Positions 8,398-17,957 are shown, numbered from the stretch's first letter. The stretch is DNA of 40,359 bases from Acanthaster planci (GCF_001949145.1 NW_019091362.1:1955302-1995660), one strand, 5' to 3'. Made by a program: numbers and translations. The notes: a model not told the origin generated them from the letters alone.

Positions 8398-8746
8398 GAA
8401 TAAAGTTTCGGATATTTTTGCCCTGCCTGACTTGTATTTTTTTAACACTGTATGCTCAGTGTATGCCCCCGAGGGCTTGTGAAAAAAACCACAAGCGTAC
8501 TCGGGTGGGCCTCGAACCCACAACCTCCTGCTAGTGCAGACGTCTTAATTAAAACCACTCGACCACCGAGCTTGCCGGTGTCGGCTTGCTGGTTCGAATC
8601 AGATTTCAAGGATGGATTTGCGCCGGGGAGAAGTAAATTAATATTTTTTGTTTTAGTTTTTCTTCACAAGCCTTCTGGGGCATACACTGATCATACACTC
8701 ATAAAAAAATACACGTCAGGCAGGGAAAAATCCAAAAATTTATTTT
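8398..8746. mobile_element. Foldback pair of SINE-like elements with a tRNA-derived core
   Basis: Arms of about 90 bp at 8398-8489 and 8655-8746 are inverted copies of each other (both contain GGGGCATACACTGA, AAAAAAATACA and GTCAGGCAGGG in opposite orientation). Between them the minus strand has a tRNA-like segment with A and B boxes (8501-8569). The plus strand has a second B box, GGTTCGAATCA (about 8591-8601). The simplest reading is two copies of one tRNA-derived SINE inserted head to head, the right one 5'-truncated. Confidence 0.6.
8501..8569 (-). other. tRNA-derived SINE head (Ser/Leu-like, not a functional tRNA)
   Basis: On the minus strand TGGTCGAGTGG (8555-8565) fits the RNA polymerase III A box and GGGTTCGAGGCCC (8507-8519) fits a B box. 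A T-arm GTGGG..CCCAC and a 4-bp TCGG/CCGA closing stem are visible. The acceptor stem is too short and the anticodon arm is irregular, and it sits inside a repeat, so it is called SINE-derived. Confidence 0.6.
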
Positions 8747-9681
8747 CCACCCATCCCTGAAATAGTTGCTGAATAAAGCAACCCTACAATTGCTCTCTAT
8801 TCCCAACACCCCTTCGGCATCAATCCTAAGCCAAGCGCAAAGGTGGCCGCACCACCCGGGGAGGGAGAAGGGCCTCGACTGGCTCAAGCAAAGCTAGAAC
8901 GAAACTGGACCAGTTTGCAATCATGCCAGATCGATCGCGCGCTCCACATCCCCAATTCCGGTAATGTAATGCATTGTGTATACTTCCGAGCACGCGGGCG
9001 TCGCAGCTCCTCAGATCAGATTTTTACCTCAGTGACCGCGCTGTGATCTTTTACAAAGTTGCTTGCCCTTGAGGGTGCAAATTGACTGTCTGAAATGTCC
9101 AGTGTCAACCAAATTCTCATGATACAACACGTATTTGTTACTGCCTAAGTTTATTGTCGGTCGGAATTCCGTAATTTTGGGTTTCTGAAACTGCAATAGG
9201 CCCCACACCCAAACTTTCGCAAATAAAAACCTGTTTTTTTTTGGTACCTTTAGTGGAAAAACATTTGTAAAAACTTCAAATTGAAGCAGTGTCTCCTTTA
9301 AAACTGGTACCATCAGTGATGCAAGTTTAACAGTGATCTATACATTTATACCTTAGGAATTCTTTTGGTAATTTATCCCGAGCACTGTTTCGTTCCAACT
9401 GCGAAATGTTACTTCAAAAAGTGGAATAAAACTTTCGTATCATTTTCGGCTGCAAAACAGAGATCCATTTTATCAGAAAAAAGGTATAGACTTGATTTTT
9501 TTCACTTTCTTAGTTTTCCCGCCCTTGTTTTGATTTTGAGTTAACGATTAATATCAGTTTACTGGTGAAGCGGAAGCACTGCTCTTATTCTATTCTTAAA
9601 CATTTCTTTGACGGTTGGATTGCAAAGCGTTTTTCAAATATAAATCATTTCAAGATCGAGTCCTGTTTCTTTATTTTATAG

Positions 9682-9711
9682 AATCGTATGTGAAGAAGAC
9701 GAAAGGGAGTA
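9682..9711 (+). CDS. Gene A microexon: SYVKKTKGS, unit 1
   Basis: This 30-nt phase 1-1 exon lies after tttctttattttatag and before gtaagt. It joins the previous microexon as A|AA (Lys) and the next as A|GC (Ser). The exon is better conserved between units than its surroundings. Confidence 0.75.
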
Positions 9712-10041
9712 GTAAGTTTGAAAGTTTAATCAATTCTTGGATAAAATTTCATAATTCCAATTTCTGTTGCTCAAGTAATTTTAAACGACAACTTTTAGTA
9801 AGCCCTTACCTATTTTCTTGGGAGTTTCATCATTTGCTGATTTTTCTCCACGCTAGCCATTTGCGGTGATTCTTTAACTTTGTCACCTTATTAACTGAAA
9901 CAATTATTACCACAAAGGACCCATTAAGAACTTATACTGGCAACTGAAACGAAACATTTCCAGCAGCGACAAGAACTCGCTTTGTGGGATCATAGTTTGG
10001 CAAAGGGTGATTGCTTCAGTTATTGTACGACAAGCCAATAC

Positions 10042-10392
10042 ATAAGTTGCTAGGATATCAAATGAACGAAATTTTTACTGTGTTGCTAGTTGTATTTAAG
10101 GTTTGAATTTCAAGTGATTTGTAGTTGAGATAGTTGTTAGGATACCAAATGAACGAACTTTTACTGCGTTGGTAGTTGTATTTAAGGTTTGAATTTCAAG
10201 TGATTTGTAGTTGAGAAAGTTGTTAGGATATCAAATGAACGAACTTTTTACTGTATTGGTAGTTGTATTTAAGGTTTGAATTTCAAGTGATTTGTAGTTG
10301 AGATAGTTGTTAGGATATCAAATGAACGAACTTTTTACTGCGTTGGTAGTTGTATTTAAGGTTTGAATTTCAAGTGATTTGCGGTTGAGATA
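10042..10392 (+). repeat. Minisatellite, 87-bp unit, four copies (unit 1)
   Basis: TCAAATGAACGA recurs at about 10059, 10146, 10232 and 10319, spaced 86-87 bp. Each repeat also holds TTTTTACTG, GGTAGTTGTATTTAAG and TTTCAAGTGATTTGTAGTTGA. The array ends about 26 bases before the acceptor at 10418, so copy number changes the distance to the branch-point region. Two copies remain in unit 3 (13496, 13584). In unit 2 the array is broken by the gap. Confidence 0.9.
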
Positions 10393-10418
10393 TGGATATC
10401 TTTTCATTTTTCTTTCAG

Positions 10419-10448
10419 GCTCCTCTAGAAAGAAGAAGTACAAGAAAA
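10419..10448 (+). CDS. Gene A microexon: SSRKKKYKK, unit 1
   Basis: This 30-nt phase 1-1 exon has an excellent acceptor (tttcatttttctttcag) and a consensus donor gtgagt. The peptide has six Lys/Arg in nine residues. It lies directly after the minisatellite. Confidence 0.8.
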
Positions 10449-11226
10449 GTGAGTGATATTTGTCAATCGAACTGTTTTGGACATTCAATGCTACCCTCTG
10501 GATGTATGGCTCTCTCGATATTTTACCTGAGGGTGTAGTCCAAATGTATATAAAAGTGCTATGAATTTTTTTCTCTTTCGGAAAATCTTCTGTTACATCT
10601 TAACTTCTGTATCCAGATCATTTTGAACTTATTAGTAGAAGCAATGTCTCTCGACAAGATGTTTTTATAATACTGTGGCGATTATTTGTGGTTGGAAATC
10701 TTCAATTCAGGGTTTCCAGCGATAGGCTATATAAGCACGCAAAGATTATGTGAATCAAAGAACCTAGGATGTTTGTTTTTAACTTTCAGTGAAAAGATAT
10801 TTTTGTGGACACTTGAAATTGAATCAGTTTTAACTTTTAAAACTGTTTCCATGGGAGATATGAGTTTAACAGTGATCTATATTTATACCTTAAATTTAAG
10901 AGATCTTCTGATAATTTATCTCGAGCACTTTTTCCTTCCAACTGCGAAATGTTACTTTAAAAACTGGAATAAAACTTTCCAATCGTTTTTGGCTGCAAAA
11001 CAGAGATCAGATTTATTAGAAAAAAAATTGTATATACTTGATTTTTTTACTTTCTTACTTTTTTCACCTTTGTCTTAATTTTGAGTTAACGATTAACATC
11101 TGTTGACTAGTGAAGCGGAATCACTGCTCTTATTCTATTTTAAACATTTCTTTGACGTTTCAACTTGCAAGACGTTTTTCAAATATGAAAGATTTCAAGA
11201 CCGAGTCATTTTTTTATATTTTATAG

Positions 11227-11256
11227 AGTCCTATGTGAAGAAGACGAAAGGCAGTA
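11227..11256 (+). CDS. Gene A microexon: SYVKKTKGS, unit 2
   Basis: This 30-nt phase 1-1 exon has acceptor tatattttatag and donor gtgagt. It encodes the same nine residues as the unit 1 copy, with silent TCG/TCC and GGG/GGC changes. Confidence 0.78.
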
Positions 11257-11615
11257 GTGAGTTTGACAGTTTAATCAATTCTGAAATAAAATGTTATAAT
11301 TCCAATTTCTGTGGCATAAGTAATTTTAAACGAGAACTTTAAGCACCTATTTTCTCCGGAGTTTCGTCATTTCCTGATTTATCTCCACGCTAGCCCTTTA
11401 CGGTGGTTCTGTAACTTTGTCACCTTAACTGAAACAATTATTCACCACAAAGGACCCGTCAAGAACTGATACTGGCAACTGAAATGAAACATTTTCAATT
11501 TCGACAAGGACTTGTTTTGTGGGATCATAACGGAGTTTGGGAAATGGTTGATTGCTTCAGTTGTTGTACGAAAAGCCATTACAAAAGTTGCTAGGATATC
11601 AAATGAACGAACTGT

Positions 11616-12132
11616 NNNNNNNNNNNNNNNNNNNNNNNNNNNNNNNNNNNNNNNNNNNNNNNNNNNNNNNNNNNNNNNNNNNNNNNNNNNNNNNNNNNNN
11701 NNNNNNNNNNNNNNNNNNNNNNNNNNNNNNNNNNNNNNNNNNNNNNNNNNNNNNNNNNNNNNNNNNNNNNNNNNNNNNNNNNNNNNNNNNNNNNNNNNNN
11801 NNNNNNNNNNNNNNNNNNNNNNNNNNNNNNNNNNNNNNNNNNNNNNNNNNNNNNNNNNNNNNNNNNNNNNNNNNNNNNNNNNNNNNNNNNNNNNNNNNNN
11901 NNNNNNNNNNNNNNNNNNNNNNNNNNNNNNNNNNNNNNNNNNNNNNNNNNNNNNNNNNNNNNNNNNNNNNNNNNNNNNNNNNNNNNNNNNNNNNNNNNNN
12001 NNNNNNNNNNNNNNNNNNNNNNNNNNNNNNNNNNNNNNNNNNNNNNNNNNNNNNNNNNNNNNNNNNNNNNNNNNNNNNNNNNNNNNNNNNNNNNNNNNNN
12101 NNNNNNNNNNNNNNNNNNNNNNNNNNNNNNNN
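11616..12132. other. Assembly gap (517 N) inside the unit 2 minisatellite
   Basis: Minisatellite sequence flanks both sides (CTAGGATATCAAATGAACGA before, TACTGTGTTGATAGTTGTAT after). The gap is therefore an uncollapsed tandem repeat of unknown true length. An extra SYVKK/SSRKK unit could be hidden in it. Confidence 0.95.
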
Positions 12133-12318
12133 AAATTAACGATCTTTTTACTGTGTTGATAGTTGTATTTAATGTTTGAATTTCAAGTGATTTGTAGTTG
12201 AGATAGTTGTTAGGATATCAAATGAACGACCTTTTTACTGCGTTGGTAGTTGTATTTAAGATTTGAATTTCAAGTGATTTGTAGTTGAGATATGGATATT
12301 TTTTCATTTTTCTTTCAG

Positions 12319-12348
12319 GCTCCTCCAGAAAGAAGAAGTACAAGAAAA
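12319..12348 (+). CDS. Gene A microexon: SSRKKKYKK, unit 2
   Basis: This 30-nt phase 1-1 exon has acceptor tttttctttcag and donor gtgagt. Its peptide is identical to the unit 1 and unit 3 copies. The flanking 3' intron (TTTTGGACATTCAATG) is shared with the other units. Confidence 0.8.
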
Positions 12349-13123
12349 GTGAGTGATATTTGTGAATCGAACTGTTTTGGACATTCAATGGTACCCTCTA
12401 GATGTATGGCTATCTCGATGTTTATACCATTTTGCCCTGAGAGTTCCTCCAAATGTATACAAAATTGAAATGATTTTTTTTCTCTTTCGGGAAACCTTCT
12501 GTTCCATCTTAACCTCTGTATCCCCATCCTTTTGGACTTATTAGTAGAAGCAATGTCTCTCGACAAGATGTTTTTATAATACTTTGACGTTTATTGCTGG
12601 TTGGAATTCTTCCATTCAAGATTTACTGCGATAGCTTAAGCACGCAAAAATTAGGTGAATAAAGAACCCAACTTTTTTTAATACTTTCGGTGGAAAGATA
12701 TGTTTGTGAACACTTCAGGTTGAATCATTTTTCACCTTTGAACTGTTACTGTTTGTGATGCAAGTGATATATATTTATACCTTAAATTCAAGAATTCTTT
12801 TGATACTTATTCCGAGCACTTTTTTATTCCAAATGCGAAATCTAACCATAGCAAATGAAAGAAAACTTTCATGTAATTTTGGCTGCACGACAGAGATCAG
12901 TTTTAAGGGGAAAGAAATATGGTATTGACATAATGTTTTTCTTTTTTTGATAATTTTTTCACATTTGTCTTGAATTTGAGTGAACAATTCAAATTTATTT
13001 ACTAGTGAAGCAGAATCACTGCTCTTATTCTATTATTAAAACATTTCTTTGACGTTTCGACTTGCAAGGCGTTTTTCAAATATGAATGATTTCAAGATCG
13101 AGTCAATTTCTTATATTTTATAG

Positions 13124-13153
13124 AATCCTATGTGAAGAAGACGAAAGGCAGTA
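13124..13153 (+). CDS. Gene A microexon: SYVKKTKGS, unit 3
   Basis: This 30-nt phase 1-1 exon has acceptor ttatattttatag and donor gtgagt and an unchanged peptide. It lies 1897 bases after the unit 2 copy, a spacing that includes the assembly gap. Confidence 0.78.
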
Positions 13154-13683
13154 GTGAGTTTGGCAGTTTAATCAATTTTTCAATAAAATTTTATAATTCC
13201 AATTTCTGTTGCTCAAGTAATTTTAAACTAGAACTTAAACACCTATTTCCTTCGGAGTTTCATCATTTGCTGATTTTTCTCCACGCTAGCCCTTTGCGGT
13301 GATTCTATAACTTTATTACCTTAACTGAAACAATTATTTACCTTAAAGGACCCGTTAAGAACTGACACTGGCAACTGAAATGAAACATTTTTAACTTAGA
13401 CAAAGACTCATTTTGTGGGATCATAGCAGAGTTTGGAAGATGGGTGATTGATTCAGTTATTGTATGACAAGCCATAACAAAAGTTGCTAGGATGTCAAAT
13501 GAACGAACTTTTTACTCTGTTTGGTAGTTGCATTTAAGTTTTGAATTTCAAGTGATTTGTAGTTGAGAAAGTTGTTAGGATATCAAATGAACGACCTTTT
13601 TACTGCGTTGGTAGTTGTATTTAAGATTTGAATTTCAAGTGATTTGTGGTTGAGATATGGATATCTTTTCATTTTTCTTTCAG

Positions 13684-13713
13684 GCTCCTCCAGAAAGAAG
13701 AAGTACAAGAAAA
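13684..13713 (+). CDS. Gene A microexon: SSRKKKYKK, unit 3
   Basis: This 30-nt phase 1-1 exon is identical at nucleotide level to the unit 2 copy, with acceptor tttttctttcag and donor gtgagt. It follows a two-copy minisatellite. Confidence 0.8.
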
Positions 13714-14169
13714 GTGAGTGATATTTGTCAATGGAACTGTTTTGGACATTCAATGGTACCCTCTAGATGTATGGCTATCTCAATATTTATACTATTTTTT
13801 CCTGAGGGTGCAGTTCAGATGTATATAAAAGTGACAGGAATTTTTTCTCTTTCAGAAAACCTTCTGTTCCACCTAACCTCTGTATCCCGATCATTTTGAA
13901 CTTATAAGTAGAAGCAATGTCTCTCAACAAGATGTTTCTTTATAATACTTTGGCGTTTATTGGTGGTTGGAATTCTTCAATTCAGGGTTTACTGCAAGAG
14001 GCTATACACGCAAAAATTATGTGAATAAAGATCCCTATTTTTTTCCTGTCAGAGGAAAGACGTTTTGTGGACACTGGAAATTGAATCAGTTTTCAACTTT
14101 AAAGCTGGTACCATCGGTGATGCGAGTTTAACATTGATATATATTTATATCTTAACTTCGAGAATTCTT

Positions 14170-15190
14170 CCTTCTAAATGACTGCGGTTGTTGGTAATAA
14201 ACTTTCAACTGACCAATCAAACTGTTCCTATAAATAAATATTCATATAATCAGGATTCTTACCCAATCAGAGTTCTCCGTCCAGTTTTGGTAGCAGGCCC
14301 CATGATAGGCCTATGTTGTGCACAAAAGGGCTTGGAGATTGTTCAAGTCGGTAATTGGGCACCGCTGGATACCCACATGGGGGGGTTGCGTGGCCGTTCC
14401 CGCGTGTTATCAAACTGCACGCCGAACCGCACGCGTGTTTTTTTTATTTATACCATAGCCTAAGGTTTTTGCTGTTGTGGTACTATTTCACACTTGAAAA
14501 GAGACTAGTGGTGAATACGTATACGAGCGCATGGGATTTAACGTGGGGGCGGAAACATGGCATAGGCCTATATTGCCGTTTTTAAGGATGTCAAGAGGGT
14601 TTCCGTCTCGTTCATGCAAAGCTTGAGCTGCCACTTTCACTAAAGCTAACGCAATGCAAAACGTGAACAAAATAAACCAACCTCACGGGACTGAATAATG
14701 CGTGAAGTTTTCATTGAGTATTTTCTGCGCCGTTCCCTTCTTCCATGAAGGCAGTGGCGCATCAAGGATTCGAATTTTTGATATTATCCCTTGCTGTACT
14801 ACACAGTGCACAGCTAGCAGTTATTTTTGATATTGGGAGTCTTTTACCATAGGTATAATAAGCATTATTGACGCACTTAGCTTAGCCATAACCTGTTTGT
14901 ATAATCGACTTTGCAGTAATACGTGTAAGTTGAACAAGCCTAGAGGAAATCCAGGCTACTCAAAGACCAACATTAAGATATTTCATGTAACAAATTTTGA
15001 AATTTGATTTTGTTTTAGTGGAAAAGAAAAAAACTGAAAGAAGAGAGACAAAAGGGGTGGAAATCTCAATTTGCTTGAAAACAACCCTCATTAATGACCA
15101 CTTAAATGCGTACATCTCGAGGAAAGTGAACTACATCCGGCCAATTACTGACTTGGTTTCAAATCTAAGTATTGGCATAATGTGTTTCTC
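14170..15190. other. Unrelated insertion in tandem unit 4
   Basis: Alignment with unit 3 is lost shortly after the TTCGAGAATTCTTC segment and resumes at TTTATTTACTAGTGAAGCGG (about 15239). The intervening ~1 kb is less AT-rich in places, contains AATAGGCCTATG words, and has no convincing exon or terminal repeat. It is probably an unidentified transposon fragment, which may have accompanied the decay of this unit. Confidence 0.5.
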
Positions 15191-15373
15191 ATTGTGTTAA
15201 TTTCTTACCCTTGTCTTTACTTTAAGATAAAGATTCAAATTTATTTACTAGTGAAGCGGAATCACTGCTCTTTCCCTACAATATGAAACGTTTCTATGAC
15301 GTTTGGACTTGCAAAGCGTGTTTCCAATATAAATCATAATGATATTGAGTCCATTTCTTTTAATATTTTATGG

Positions 15374-15403
15374 AATCCTATGTGAAGAAGGCGAGAGGCA
15401 GTA
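15374..15403 (+). pseudogene. Dead SYVKK-type microexon, unit 4 (acceptor lost)
   Basis: The reading SYVKKARGS and donor gtgagt remain, but the acceptor tatag of the other units is tatgg here, so the AG is gone. Amino-acid changes (T to A, K to R) are present, unlike the invariant copies elsewhere. Confidence 0.75.
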
Positions 15404-15885
15404 GTGAGTTTGACAGTTTCATTAATTCCAATTTCCGTTACGTAGGGAGTTTCAAAAGAGAGTTGCGAGTACTCATTTTCCTGTGAGTTACATCTTTTCA
15501 ATGAAATATTTGTGATAGTCATGCCACACTGCAGTCTACTGCAGTAATTATATATCTTAGTTTGTCACTTTGAAGCAATGCTTTTCAACTATACTTGAAT
15601 ACCATGACTTAAGAACTGCAGTTTTGCAAACTGAAGTGAGAAATCTTATAGAACGAAACTGTACCACAGGGTGAAATGCGACCGAGCTGATTGAAATTGA
15701 TAAGATTTGTACATCAGCAAATACCGATATTGCTTTGCGGCAGTCCGTTATACGTGGTGTTAGGATAATCCTGGAGTTGTGCAGATGTGCCGTTTGGCTA
15801 TTACTGTCTTTGTAGCCGTAATACGGTTTCTCGTTCAGATACTTTTTTAAGGACGATCTGGACTTTCTTATTATTTTATTTTCTG

Positions 15886-15915
15886 GCTCCTCTAAAGGGA
15901 GGAAGTTCAAGAAAA
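15886..15915 (+). pseudogene. Dead SSRKK-type microexon, unit 4 (acceptor lost)
   Basis: The reading SSKGRKFKK is followed by donor gtgagt, but the acceptor has changed from ttcag to ttctg. Together with 15374, both exons of this unit carry acceptor-destroying changes. Because they are phase 1-1, skipping them does not affect the frame. Confidence 0.75.
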
Positions 15916-16201
15916 GTGAGTCGTATTTGTGCTTTGACTAAAAATGTTTCGGACATGACTGACTTCTTCTTTTAAGTTTAGTTTCTAGGTTAATGCTTCT
16001 CTTCATATTAAATTTGTTACAAGGTTATTATAACTTGTTCACTCTGAATAATTACCAAGACGCATCTGTTAACTTAAGAACTAATAAGGGCAGCTATAGT
16101 GGAGCCTTTTAGATTACGACAAAGAATCGGAGTTTGGCTTCGCGATAAAAACTAACAAGATATTATACATTGGTGATTGCTCAAACTTTTGTACAACAAG
16201 C

Positions 16202-16241
16202 CATTTGTACTCATCACAGCCGGCTGTGATGAGTACAAATG
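16202..16241. repeat. Perfect 40-bp palindrome in an intron
   Basis: The 20-base arm CATTTGTACTCATCACAGCC is followed without spacer by its exact reverse complement. It occupies the place where units 1-3 have ACAAAAGTTGCTAGGATATC before ATGAACGA. The right half flows naturally into unit-like sequence (ATGCATGAACTTTTA), so the left half appears to be an inverted copy of it. Possible causes are template switching or a hairpin assembly error. Confidence 0.9.
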
Positions 16242-16333
16242 CATGAACTTTTATTGTATAGGTAGTTTCACTACTTCAGTTATATTTTCAATAATTTGTG
16301 AGAGAGATCTGGACATTTTTGTCTCATTTTCAG

Positions 16334-16363
16334 GTTCCCCCAGAAGAAAGAAGTACAAGAAAA
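16334..16363 (+). CDS. Gene A microexon: SPRRKKYKK
   Basis: This 30-nt phase 1-1 exon has acceptor gtctcattttcag and donor gtgagt. It is a diverged member of the SSRKKKYKK type and is intact, unlike the pair in unit 4 just upstream. It joins the previous A| as AGT (Ser). Confidence 0.78.
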
Positions 16364-16870
16364 GTGAGTCCGTTTGTATATTTTAAGTAAAAATTTCTAT
16401 TGATATGAACTCCAACTGTAAACAGCATCCTTCTTTAATTTACTCTGTTGGTGGATGGATGTCGTTATTTTAACCCTGTATTTCCTAGGTTGTAATGAAA
16501 GTTTGTTAAATAACTCAGAAATTCCTTTTCTTTTATGTCTAAAAGTCTTGTGTCAACCTCCCCCTTCCAATCAGCGTGAACTTCCTACAACTAACTCTTC
16601 TTCTGTTTTTCCTCTGCTATCTACTAAGAATTCTGATCTTTTACGACAAGTAATTGCAAAATGTACCAAACAAAAGTGGAATTAAAAATTGAACTTCACG
16701 TTCGTTGCTTGAAGTCGATCATTGCAGCATACATGTGAAAAGGAGAGTAAAAAGATTCTATTGTTGCTTACTTCATGTTGTCCAAACCTGCCTCAATTTC
16801 GTCATGGTATTGTGCTGCTTTATTCAAGGTTTTCAGTCTTTAAAATTTGTCTCGTAATTGCTATTTTCAG

Positions 16871-16894
16871 CTGGCCAGAAGTACCGCAAGAAAC
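16871..16894 (+). CDS. Gene A microexon: GQKYRKK
   Basis: This 24-nt phase 1-1 exon lies after aattgctattttcag and before the consensus donor gtaagt. It completes the preceding A| as ACT (Thr) and ends in C|. It is single-copy and not part of the tandem unit. Confidence 0.7.
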
Positions 16895-17062
16895 GTAAGT
16901 TCAAGATTCTTCTTACCGTTAACATATTTGTGACATTTTATTTTCTACGAAATGAAGGGAAAATATCCCTGCATAAGAGCATCCAACCCCTGCAGTAGAA
17001 AATAGACAACACTTGTATATCGTTATTATACGCTAAACTGAGAGACTTTTCTCTGTTTGCAG

Positions 17063-17095
17063 GTAAGCGAAGCCGAAAGCCTGGCAGTGGTAGCG
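17063..17095 (+). CDS. Gene A exon: KRSRKPGSGS
   Basis: This 33-nt phase 1-1 exon has acceptor ttctctgtttgcag and donor gtaagt. C|GT gives Arg, then KRSRKPGSGS and a final G|. The change from Lys/Arg to Gly/Ser suggests the end of the basic tail. An internal gtagcg could serve as an alternative donor in the same phase. Confidence 0.7.
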
Positions 17096-17149
17096 GTAAG
17101 TAGCATTGTTCATTCACTTAACATACATTTTGCCTGTCTTATCAACTCT

Positions 17150-17522
17150 CAGACAAGTGTCATTTGCTCAAGTCACTTGGTCAAAGTCAAGTCACCAGTG
17201 GCGTAACTAGGGTGCTACAGCTGAGGGGGGCACCTTAGGGTGCACATTTTCTTTTCAGGGGGCACTGAAAATAATTGAACTAGATGCCTGTCTGAACGCC
17301 CACCTACGTAAATGGGCGTAAATGTCCATTTCAAAATTTCCAGGGGGGACCCGGGGGGCACGGGCCTCCGTTGGGGGGGGGGGGCACGTGCCCCCGTCCG
17401 CCCCCCTGTAGTTACGCCACTGCAAGTCACAGGCCAAAATTTGGTAGTTACAAGTCAAGTCACGAGTCACAAAAAAATGGTGAGCGGAGTCCAAGTCAAG
17501 TGAATCGAGTCTACAACTCTGC
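17150..17522 (+). repeat. CAAGTCA-rich dispersed repeat
   Basis: Multiple imperfect CAAGTCA(C) words (TCAAGTCACTTGGTCAAAGT, GTTACAAGTCAAGTCACGAG, GTCCAAGTCAAGTGAATCGA) surround a nested hAT-type insertion. A second copy lies in the opposite orientation at 32785-33085 in gene B. It is probably a dispersed transposon-derived repeat. Confidence 0.6.
17196..17422. mobile_element. Non-autonomous hAT-like MITE, 227 bp, with 8-bp target duplication
   Basis: The ends CAGTGGCGTAACTA and TAGTTACGCCACTG are perfect 14-bp inverted repeats. The element is flanked on both sides by CAAGTCAC (17188-17195 and 17423-17430), an 8-bp target-site duplication characteristic of the hAT superfamily. The interior is G-rich with no coding capacity (several G-runs, including one of 12). 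Confidence 0.9.
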
Positions 17523-17792
17523 CATCTTCCCTCGTTACGCTTTGCCACCAATTTTATATAATGTGCAGTTCTTTCAAGAACCCTCTTTTTATGATGGTTC
17601 TGTGTCTACACAGAAGGAACGCATATCAATATAGTACCGATAAGGTGGTGGCAGCTCCCCCTGTTCATCCAAAAGCCCAATTTGTCAGAGGGAGAGGAAG
17701 TTTCCCTTGCCTCCTTACCCCCTTTGGCCATGACACTGGTGCGTAGGGGATACAACTCACCGTCAATAGACCAAGAAATGACTCAAGCTTTT

Positions 17793-17853
17793 ATGCGTGC
17801 TTTCCTATGGTTGTGACGTTGGATACACCAACTTTGAATCCCCATAGGAAAGC
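17793..17853. repeat. Small foldback, arms CCATAGGAAAGC
   Basis: GCTTTCCTATGG (about 17799) and CCATAGGAAAGC (about 17838) form a 12-13 bp inverted repeat around a ~30-bp loop. A TGACGTCA word follows at about 17872. It could be a degenerate transposon end. Confidence 0.45.
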
Positions 17854-17957
17854 GCACATTTGAACATAGCATGACGTCATTATTTCCTCAGGTCTGTTTG
17901 TCAACAGCTGATGACTTTGTACAATCATGTATTTTCAATTTTTATTGCTCTCACCAG

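Larger units (their letters stand above)
9325..16320 (+). repeat. Tandem array of 1.4-2.2 kb units, each carrying two 30-nt microexons
   Basis: Four head-to-tail units start near 9325, 10864, 12761 and 14126, each at a recognisable TTTAACAgTGAT..TATTTATACCTTA segment. Each unit contains in order a TTATCCCGAGCACT segment, a SYVKKTKGS-type exon, a CACGCTAGCC segment, an 87-bp minisatellite, and an SSRKKKYKK-type exon followed by a conserved 3' intron. Unit 2 contains an assembly gap. Unit 4 has about 1 kb of unrelated insertion (about 14170-15190) and inactive exons. The duplication is much younger than the block duplication at 3.4-7.8 kb, since intron sequence still aligns throughout. Confidence 0.85.

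Noticed and set aside
8151-8534. Open frames across the SINE-like region
   Set aside because: They run through inverted-repeat and tRNA-derived sequence and have no conserved domain.
8501-8569. Functional tRNA gene
   Set aside because: Acceptor stem reduced to four pairs, irregular anticodon arm, and location inside a repeat.
10042-10392. CRISPR-like array
   Set aside because: The 87-bp units are head to tail with no unique spacers, in a eukaryotic intron: a minisatellite.
11512-12159. Long open frames spanning runs of N
   Set aside because: They are produced only by unread gap bases; the same applies to 28466-29121.
14999-15200. Lys/Arg-rich open stretch after TTTTGTTTTAG (EKKKTERRETKG)
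   Set aside because: The acceptor is good, but none of the nearby donors (gtggaa, gtgaac, gtttca) ends in phase 1, and it lies in sequence not shared with other units. Probably chance in an insertion.
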